Shown piece after piece: positions 56,882 through 64,000 of a stretch of DNA of 64,000 bases (position 1 is its first letter; the number at the start of each line of letters is the position of its first letter). The DNA is taken from positions 5,580,001-5,644,000 of the forward strand of contig CAUWAG010000020.1 in assembly GCA_963556695.1 (NCBI GenBank), in the 5' to 3' direction. Position numbers and translations under genes: made by a program. The DNA comes from Anthostomella pinea. Its lineage: Eukaryota > Ascomycota > Sordariomycetes > Xylariales > Xylariaceae. The notes under the pieces were generated by a model that ran no database searches, was not told where the DNA came from, and was given only the letters and a program-made list of their open reading frames with translations.

Positions 56882-57266
56882 ATGAAGTTCTCTATCGCCG
56901 CCGTGGCCCTCGCTGCCGTCGTCTCAGCCCAGTCCTGGTCTGACATTCCGGCCTGCGCCACCCCCTGCATTGACGACGCCATAGCAAGCACCACCACTTG
57001 CGCCGCCGATGACTACGCTTGCATCTGTGAGTCACATACTACTGCTCGAGCCCACAACCCCCCCTTTTCCGCAACACGGCCTTGACGCGTGTTTTTGACG
57101 GGCAACCTGGGTCTGCCGATAGCTGGCTGACATGAACCGTCATATAGGCTCAAACGAAGACGTCATCGAACCGGCCGCCGAAGATTGTGTTGTCACTGCC
57201 TGTGGTGAGGACGTTGCTGTGGGCGAGGTGGAGCCTGCTGTCGCTGCTTTCTGCGGCTCTCTCTAG
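56882..57266 (+). CDS. Small secreted CFEM-domain protein
   Basis: Exons are 56882-57026 and 57148-57266 (87 aa). The intron starts GTGAGT and ends TAG and splits a Cys codon. The protein begins with a clear signal peptide (MKFSIAAVALAAVVSAQ). The mature part has eight cysteines in CFEM order (IPACATPC, TTTC, DDYACIC, EDC, TAC, AFC). CFEM proteins of ascomycetes sit at the cell surface or are secreted; some bind haem through an Asp near the fourth Cys (DDYAC here), others are effectors. There is no GPI-anchor-like tail, so it is probably released. At 87 aa it is about the minimal single-domain size. Confidence 0.9.
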
Positions 57267-57839
57267 GTTAGGCTTTGGAGGTGTCTGTTTTGTGTTTTGG
57301 TAGTTGTGAACAGGTGCTGTGAAGGGACTGGCTGACATACTGACACAGATATACCAAGGCTTGGTCTGGTATCAACCGCCATTCAAAATTGGCTGTGGGG
57401 TCGGGTGGCGGTAGCTAGGGATATGATGAGTTGTAATAAAAGCACGAAAGAGCAGCTGTCGGGCTGTTAAGGGGCGGGATATTAGTTAGACAGGAATCAG
57501 TTTATGAAGTCCAAGTTTAGGTCAGCGAGAATGTTTCTCTATTGCACCCTGTTCGTGGGACTAAGGGCGCATTGCGTATAAAAAGGCAATAACCTTCAGA
57601 ATATGGCCGTGAGTGACAGGAGAGGCATCGACTCGGTAAGCGCATCCCGGCTTGGCCTCACCTAGGTCGCAAGTGTCAATCCCTAACAGGCTGGCTACGT
57701 GTGACACATTACTGTACGAGCGTGGCGACCTGTGCCGCACTACACAAGTAGTACTGGATGCGCCATTCCGAACGAATGGCGAACTTAAGTAGCAGTGTAT
57801 AGATCCGTCAACCCACCTGCTTCCGTCATAGATGAACCT
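57267..57839. other. Intergenic region, no supported gene
   Basis: 3' flank of the CFEM gene and of the SDR pseudogene. Nothing recognisable. Confidence 0.4.
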
Positions 57840-58760
57840 CTTGGCAAGACGAAGAGTCTCTGAAGGGCATAATCACCCGCCCGTGCTTGAGTGCACCGGC
57901 GGCCCAAACCTGTTTTCACGGGCCCTGTTCATCTCGCTGCATCATGCCGATATTGCCCAGATACACGGCAAGCTTATGCCTCGGGGGGAGGTCGCTGATG
58001 ATGTCGGTCTCGGTGGTGCCTGGATGGATGATCAGCGTGGTGACGCTGGGGTAGCAGCAGGCTAATCGCGGTATTAGAGCACGTTGGCCTGTTTGCTCTG
58101 GTCGTAGCACCACCAAGACACCAGGATCCAGTATTCTGCTCCGTCCGCAGGTCGTCGAACACGATGGTCGCCTTACATGTCGGCATGAAGAGACCAAGAC
58201 TGGCCAGCGTGACGTCGTGCGGCTTGGCGCCCGGGAGCGCGGCTGTCTTCTCGATCAGGGGCAGCAGCCTGCGGATCAGGAGGGCTTGCCCAACGTGGTT
58301 GGTGCTGATCTGCACCTCGATGCCTTCCTTGGTGAGGTCCGGCGGGCTGGTCATGATGCTGGCGTTCGCCATGAGGACGTCAAGACGCGATTTTCAGGCG
58401 AGGAAGATTTCGAGGGAAAAAGTTCTCAAGCGAAAAAGTTCTTAACTATTAAGGTTCTAAGGCAAACCAGTTCTCGGGAAAAGAGGGTTTCAGGAAAGGA
58501 AATTCTCGGGCAAAAAGGTTCTCGGCCAAGAAGTTCTCGGTAGATTTCTTTACCAAAGCGAGGCTGGTAAGGTCGCAGTGAACGAAGTAGAGCTCTGTCC
58601 TACTAGACTGTGCCTCGTGAGCCTTGAGATTTTCTGATTCCCTCCTCGGTCTTAGCCCTTCTCTTGTTGCGCTCGGTAGAGTAGATGCGCGAGGGATTAG
58701 CAAGGAGCTCAGTTGATTGTGTACCGAGACCCACGGTGCCTATGGGAGATAGACAGAGGT
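57840..58760 (-). pseudogene. Short-chain dehydrogenase/reductase pseudogene
   Basis: All landmarks of a retinol-dehydrogenase-like SDR are present in order on the minus strand, but in changing frames. The Rossmann segment GTVGLGTQSTELLANPSRIY is at about 58745-58685. HCDLTSLALVKKSTENFLA follows at about 58600-58545. A minisatellite then interrupts the gene. Next come RLDVLMANASIM (NASIM where NAGIM is usual, about 58390-58355), STNHVGQALLIRRLLPLI, FDDLRTEQNT, the catalytic Y-x-x-x-K as YDQSK (about 58125-58110), LIIHPGTTETDI, and a C-terminal KQVWAAGALKHG (about 57920-57885). At least three frame changes and several stops separate the parts. The family reduces or oxidises carbonyl/hydroxyl groups with NAD(P); the substrate is not predictable. 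Confidence 0.8.
58391..58545. repeat. Degenerate minisatellite, 15-17 bp unit, about ten copies, inside the SDR
   Basis: Successive units on the plus strand start TTCTCGG or a close variant: TTTTCAGG, TTTCGAGGG, TTCTCAAG, TTCTTAAC, TTCTAAGG, TTCTCGGG, TTTCAGG, TTCTCGGGC, TTCTCGGCC, TTCTCGGTA. Each is followed by an A/G-rich half (CAAAAAG, GAAAAAG, CAAGAAG). On the SDR coding strand one unit is GAGAACTTCTTGGCC, i.e. ENFLA, the very residues that end the preceding SDR helix (STENFLA). The array thus looks like repeated copying of a piece of the gene itself. It lies exactly between that helix and the RLDVLMANAS strand. Confidence 0.85.
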
Positions 58761-60009
58761 TAGTAGTTGCGAAGGTATAAAAGAGGGCTGAATGAGTATT
58801 GCAATGGCTGGCTTGCCTCCGGTAACTAACAAGTATCATTTCCAGTTATCTCGGGGACATTGGGCTCCAGGAAAAGAATCAAACTCAGGCATTCTAACTG
58901 GCGTGGCAATTGTGGAATGATTTTTAACTCTAGACAAGGAGGCGACGGGTGATCAAATGGAGCAAGTTCTAAAGCCAAGGCGGCAGTACCGCACGTTTAC
59001 ATACTGAAAAAGTATCCAGCCCGTGTATGGCTTGGATGCTGGCTTTATTCACGCCAAATGTTTCCGTACATGTTCAGGTCGTAGTCCGCTGTCTCGACAA
59101 GGTACCCTTTGTGCCACCCAGGGTTGATTGGTTGGAATGTTGATGCTTCCTCGACGACATCAAACCTCCAACTGCTCTAAGCCCGAGACCTCTCTCTACC
59201 TGTCTCCAAACCCCTGGATATGTCTATGCAACACCTGAATTTTTTCTAGTTCCTAAAGCTCGGGGCGGCTTGCTGTCGGCCGCCGACATGCCGTTTAGTT
59301 AGGGTGGACGGCAGCACCAGGCGGACGAAATGAGGTGTGCGCAAAGTGCGATGGCTAAGACAGCCAAGGTATACCGGAACTAAGTGGCTCTAGTCACGAA
59401 GACACTGCTATATATCAGGATTGTGCTGATACACAAGGCAACACTTAGCAGGCTGGAAGGTACTTAACAGAGAGAAATAGAACATGAAATTTCAACAAAA
59501 ATTGTAGCCATTGGGTGATCCCCCTGATGCCCTCAGACCAACACTATGCAAAGCGGCACTGGGGTGTAGCAGCAGTAAGACGAATTCCTTTCAGAGCAGA
59601 TGATGGTTGTCGAGTGGTTTTTTGTTTTGTTTTATGAATGCTCTGTTACCGCTTATGAAATCCATTGGGTGGGCCTCGAACCCACAACCTTGAAGAAGCA
59701 ATTGCTTGCAATCTTTGTAACGTAACCACTGGACTACTGGATTGGAATTGTTCTTCATATCCAACTACATGTCAACCACCCCCGTGCTTACGCCTGTCCC
59801 CCAACCCCTCTGCCCCCTTTGGTGCATGACAAAAATTTCTCAGCTGCCCTGGCAACCCTCAAATGCACATTGCAATTTTTTCACCGTCGCAACCTCAAAT
59901 GCGCAATTGCATTTCTTCACCCTCGCATCTCAAAGATACTCCTCTCTCAGCAACGCATCCAACGCATCCAACCCACTCTCATCCTGCATTGCTCCGAGAC
60001 GACATCATC
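58761..60009. other. Intergenic region with a tRNA-like sequence
   Basis: No protein gene is supported before 60010. A tRNA-like segment on the minus strand (59662-59743) is listed separately. The last 150 bp before 60010 are pyrimidine-rich and likely the leader of the next gene. Confidence 0.4.
59662..59743 (-). ncRNA. tRNA-like sequence (tRNA pseudogene or tRNA-derived SINE head)
   Basis: Read on the minus strand there is an A-box-like TAGTCCAGTGG (59736-59726) and a perfect T-arm, GTGGG-TTCGAGG-CCCAC (59685-59669), containing the B-box GGTTCGAGGCC. Spacing suits a tRNA with a slightly long anticodon region. The seven bases on either side (AATCCAG and CCAATGG) do not pair, so there is no acceptor stem. 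It is therefore not a working tRNA as it stands; a SINE head or a decayed tRNA fits better. Confidence 0.55.
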
Positions 60010-60932
60010 ATGGCGCCGAATTCGCCCGTGGCCAGCCTCTCCCTCGGACCCATGAACAAGCTGGGCGACATCATGCCGCGAGCTGGAAGTAAGCAATTTG
60101 CACCTTGTGTTCACCTGTCCACATAGCCATACTGACCCTCTACTGTTGCAGTGGAGTATCCCGATCGTAACCAGGTGACGCATGAGCATCGCCGTGACAA
60201 GATTATCGCCACAGCCCTCCGAAAGGCTGGCTATCCCCTGTCGAAGGAAGGACTCCGGTACGTACGAAATCATCTCGATCCAGACCTAAGGCATCATGTC
60301 CCGTATGGCATTGGCCTTTCCCTGCCAACTCACTTCTGGACTGGGTGTTTCACGCTCAAAGATGGCACATTAACGCATATATATACAGGGATGCATTCAT
60401 GCCCATGTTCGAGCTGGCCACCCCGATTCTGGCCGAGCGCCCGGGACCCGACATTTTCCCCGACATCTGGCTATCTCTCCTCATCGTGCAACAAGATCTC
60501 GATTGGGCAAAGCCCTTGTCCACCATCACCTTCATGGACCTCTTCGTTTCCCTGGTTAGAACCAGAAGCATGTGGAAGAAGAACCAGCAGGAGCCCTTCT
60601 GGAGAACTTGGGAGTACGACCCCCTCGTCCGCGCCATCATCGACTTCCGAGTCGCGGTAGACGACTGTCCCATCGACAAGCAGGAGGAGGAGGGCAAGTC
60701 ATGGATTCTGAACCAGACCGGTTTCCTCCTCAATTAATGTGGCTTCCGAGACGAGGACGAGGACTACCCGAAACCCATCAATTTGGATGAGTCGTATGAC
60801 GACACTGCTGTCGAGTCCGCTTTCGAGGCCGCTTTCGGGACCGCTGTCGAGACCGCTGCCGAGACCACTGACAAGACTGCTGCCGAGACAGCCGACGAGA
60901 CAGCTGGCGATCCAATGGACATTGATGGATAG
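60010..60932 (+). CDS. Small three-exon protein of unknown function, tail cut off by a stop
   Basis: Exons are 60010-60088, 60152-60257 and 60389 onwards. Intron 1 (60089-60151) has GTAAGC, CTGACC and CAG. Intron 2 (60258-60388) starts GTACGT and ends CAG. All phases fit. The first stop, TAA at 60735-60737, gives 177 aa. The same frame continues to TAG at 60930-60932 with 64 more sensible codons: an acidic start (CGFRDEDEDYPKPI) and an Ala/Glu/Thr repeat (AVETAAETTDKTAAETADET). The stop fits a CAA-to-TAA change (FLLNQCGFRDED), so the original protein was probably about 242 aa. The core (MFELATPILAERPGPDIFP, STITFMDLFVSLVRTRSMW) is helical; I recognise no domain. Confidence 0.7.
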
Positions 60933-62109
60933 ACAGAGTTGGGGGGTTTGGAAAATTACCAAGAGTCATGTAGGTGTTTACGACGCCGATTTGGTTGCGG
61001 AATCAGCACGAAATAACTGACTATGCCACCACAACTCATTGTGTTCAAACCGTGAAAAGGAGTACATGTTGGCTCTGGTGGCTTCCTACCAAGCTACCAC
61101 ATTGGCTAACCGGCGAAGGCAGACTTGCGCCGATCCCACACACTCCAAGAACTCGCTTACATTCGCTAGCCCACTCGTCGAGATAGGACATAGACATATC
61201 GAAGACTACGGCGCGGCCCAATTCATATACTACTCTGTTGGCCACGGACGACGACGACGCTGATATAGGAGATGGCGAGAATTAAGAAATACAACAACTG
61301 CACTTCCGCGCACACCTCCAGCGCAGCGCCGCTTCAGGTCTGATGTCTGCGGTGCCCACCGGCTTTTCCAGCACGGCGTTTACTAGGCACCTGACAGAAC
61401 TATATGGGCACCCACAAACCGGATGACAAGGAAATGATGGGGGTGAACGCGGCACTCGACCAGCGTAGGTACCCATCGGCCTACCGCTATGCGTATGCTT
61501 TGCACCATGTACTCGTTCGACCTCGTCACAAAGCTACTTTACCTCAAATCCCCATACGACGCACTTGCTGTCTACCCAGTCGGACTGGGGGAACATGGAG
61601 GCGGCGTGGGAAACGTCGAGTGGCACCGCGAATGAAATGTGGATGAGACCTTAGGAGATACCCGTGCCTGCTGTGTTCGGACCACTCGCTCCACCATCGC
61701 CGCTGCCCTTGTCGTATTGATAACAATGACGCCTGTGAGGTAGCATGATCCAGATCCGTAACTGCGGCGCAACCGAGCTTTTGGGTCGCCTCGAAACCGT
61801 GGTTATTCGGGAGCTTTCTCCGTCAATCCCCGTTAAATCCAGACATCTTTCAACAGTCATTCCGGTGGCGGAGATAAACAATCACAAAAACCGCACCTCG
61901 GTTCGTCGTCCTATAGGACTGGTTCACCTCATCTCGTTCTCCCACAGGACTGATTGGTAATCCGAGTTTTTGGGCATCAGTCAAAAGTAGGGATATCAGG
62001 CCGGGGTGAGTGAGTGTACACATATATACATAACCTGCAAGAAGGGATCGAAAGGCGAACATTACCTATGCTACTCAACGGTCATTCCAATCTGGATTAG
62101 GAAACAGTC
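60933..62109. other. Intergenic region, no supported gene
   Basis: Short overlapping frames only. The last part is the promoter and leader of the hydrolase at 62110. Confidence 0.4.
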
Positions 62110-63129
62110 ATGGCGAAGGGTGAAAACAACGGGCGAGTGACCACTCGCCCACCAACCCCCATACTTTCCTCTCTCCTCTACTACTGTGGTGCACTTGCGC
62201 TACATTACGTCTTCGTCCCATTATTTGCGTACCATCGCTGGAAATACCCCGAGTTCTGGAACCCGCGCAAGCCTACTCTCACCAGGTTCTACGCGGCCCG
62301 CCCAAGTCTGGAAGTTCGCATATTTCTGCCCCCGAACCATGCCCACGAAAACAAACTCCCCGTGTTTTTCCTCATGCACGGAGGAGGCTGGCTCATTGGC
62401 GACGCCAAGCAGGACGACGAACAGGCACACCTCCTGGCGCACAAGTACGGCTTCTGTGTCGCAAGCCTCAACTACCGCTCCGGACCACACCATCGGTTCC
62501 CAACCCCGATATTCGACTGCCTCGCGCTCATCAAGGAGGTGCTAGCTGACACCACTCTGCCGGTGGACCGCGACAGGGTGGTGGCTGGCGGGTTCTCGGC
62601 TGGCGCCGTCACGACGCTGGCGCTCGCGCAGTTACCGGAACTCAAAAACGTCATCAAGGCCCTCGTCACGTTCTATCCCCTGACCGACTTCACCGGCGAG
62701 GGACGTCCGGAAGGGGGTACCTCGCCGTGGGGAAGGAAAGAGCACTTGCCCAGGCTCTTGCCACTGTTCCATGCTGCATACATCCCCGACGGGCAGGACT
62801 TGCGCGAGCCGCTTCTGAGCGCCACGTACGCGACCAGAGAAGACATGCCGCAGCCACTGTTCATGATAACGGCATCCGAGGACTTCCTCTGGAAAGAGGC
62901 GAAAGATCTGGGTTGCCGCCTCGGCGGTGTGGTGGAAGACTCGGCTTTGTACGATAGTGAGTCCTGGGAAAGTGGTGGGGTGAAGTACCAATGCGTCAAG
63001 GATATGCCGCATTCTTTCACGCACTTCTTCGAGAAGATCAAGGTTCCGGAGTGGGAAGAGAGGCGGGTGCGCGCGAACGACGATATTTGGCGGGATATCA
63101 ACGATTGGGTACGAAGGGTCATTGACTGA
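62110..63129 (+). CDS. Alpha/beta hydrolase, HSL/esterase type
   Basis: Single exon, ATG at 62110, 339 aa. A hydrophobic segment at about residues 17-40 (ILSSLLYYCGALALHYVFVP) may be a membrane anchor. The oxyanion motif HGGGW is at 90-94, typical of the hormone-sensitive-lipase group. The nucleophile box GFSAG (Ser163), Asp258 in SEDF and His301 in MPHSF complete the catalytic triad. Such enzymes hydrolyse short acyl esters or act in secondary metabolism; the substrate cannot be told from sequence. The frame is intact, and no cluster partner is visible to the window end. Confidence 0.88.
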   Translation: MAKGENNGRVTTRPPTPILSSLLYYCGALALHYVFVPLFAYHRWKYPEFWNPRKPTLTRFYAARPSLEVRIFLPPNHAHENKLPVFFLMHGGGWLIGDAKQDDEQAHLLAHKYGFCVASLNYRSGPHHRFPTPIFDCLALIKEVLADTTLPVDRDRVVAGGFSAGAVTTLALAQLPELKNVIKALVTFYPLTDFTGEGRPEGGTSPWGRKEHLPRLLPLFHAAYIPDGQDLREPLLSATYATREDMPQPLFMITASEDFLWKEAKDLGCRLGGVVEDSALYDSESWESGGVKYQCVKDMPHSFTHFFEKIKVPEWEERRVRANDDIWRDINDWVRRVID

Positions 63130-64000
63130 GTCTGGTCGTCCTCGGGGACCGGCTCACGGTCACCTAGCGCATGTTGGGTCAGCAGGCGAGCTAGCGGGTC
63201 TAATGGCACGTTCTCTTCGGCCCGTATGTGTATCGACACAGCCAGTGGCAGAGTGGAGGGATAGAGAGTGAGCATCATCGGTAGGTGTACCGAGTAGGAT
63301 AAGACGTCGCGTCGAGACCTCTCAATCAAAGTATACTCGAGATCAAATACTCAGGAGGTTTTACATTCACACCCTCGGGCGACCGCGGTGCGAAGGAGAA
63401 AGCTTAAGTGGTTGACAGAATGATCATCGTATTCGCCTTTAACAAGCAGTCATTCAGCGGAAACATAATTAGTGGAAGAACTGCATCGCTGCTCATCATA
63501 CTGCGTTCGTATTCGCATCTTATATAGTCTGTCGTGGCATCCGCTTCTGATGACAGCTGGTCAGTCAATGGCCGGGCCTCAACATCGCCAGCCTCCGGTA
63601 CGGAGCCGGGACGCCCTCCTGCTTGAGTGTCCGGACACGGAATAAGGTGCAGACTCAAAGTGGTACCCAGAACCACCAGGTCCAAGCAGAGGCTCGGTCC
63701 GCGTAGCGGCTACGAGATTGACATCCATGGGACGAAGGAAATGTGTTGCAGTGTATGATATGTGAAGAAGCCAACTTCTATCAAGGCGGGAATGTCTACC
63801 CTGCCGCTATTCTGTCAAGCCGCGTATATCTCAGCATGTCAGCCATCAGTCCGGGTTCTTTGAGTGTTCATGGTACGAGCCACGTTCGCAAAGGCGCATC
63901 GCTGCCTACCAGCAGGTTCAAATGGAAGTATTGAAGCCAGCTTATATTTCGGTCAGCAGGTTTATACACAAGGAGCACATAAAGGGGCTCGGAGTGGCAA
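63130..64000. other. Intergenic region to the window end
   Basis: Only short frames (for example 63404-63685 minus and 63743-63934 plus), none recognised. No repeat or RNA gene seen. Confidence 0.4.

Overview
The window comes from a filamentous ascomycete (Pezizomycotina). Support for this: short GT-AG introns of 46-131 bp with CTAAC/CTGAC branch sites; a Zn2Cys6 regulator, a CFEM protein, a Spo7-like protein and a Helo-like/NACHT STAND protein; F-box and 2EXR-type genes; a Tad1-type LINE and a Ty1/Copia element; and AT-rich blocks with C-to-T style decay that look like repeat-induced point mutation (RIP). The sequence does not let me name a genus.

Layout. 0.2-2.1 kb: a decayed F-box/leucine-rich-repeat gene. 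3.9-11.1 kb: an F-box gene whose third exon is split by a 5.6-kb LINE with a perfect 15-bp target duplication; removing the LINE and one duplication copy restores a 459-codon frame. 11.3-15.0 kb: a Gal80-like Gfo/Idh/MocA protein divergent from a Zn2Cys6 regulator that has a GC-AG intron. 16.2-19.5 kb: a very large protein I cannot assign. 22.1-25.4 kb: an OPT-family transporter pseudogene carrying a 493-bp MITE and two nonsense codons. 28.2-31.1 kb: two 2EXR-type genes, one broken by two amber codons. 32.1-32.9 kb: an unrecognised helical protein, probably frameshifted. 33.6-43.2 kb: a transposon-rich, AT-rich block with a likely solo LTR and a complete but dead Copia element with both LTRs. 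45.0-48.4 kb: a dual-specificity-phosphatase-like gene and a Spo7 homologue. 49.2-52.8 kb: a Helo-like/NACHT gene with one nonsense codon and two frameshifts. 53.8-57.3 kb: a Cld1/ABHD4-5-like lipid hydrolase and a CFEM protein. 57.8-58.8 kb: a short-chain dehydrogenase pseudogene with a minisatellite inside its coding sequence. 60.0-63.1 kb: a small three-exon gene and an HSL-type alpha/beta hydrolase.

Reading. Housekeeping-type genes (Spo7-like, lipid hydrolase, phosphatase-like, Gal80-like, regulator) are intact. Accessory genes (F-box, OPT, 2EXR, STAND, SDR) are mostly broken. Several of their nonsense codons fit CAG/CAA-to-TAG/TAA or TGG-to-TAG changes, the classes expected from RIP. Three loci carry two-copy imperfect tandem duplications of about 95-150 bp. 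The most unusual observations are the about 16-bp minisatellite inside the SDR gene, the MITE in the OPT gene, and the reconstructable LINE insertion.
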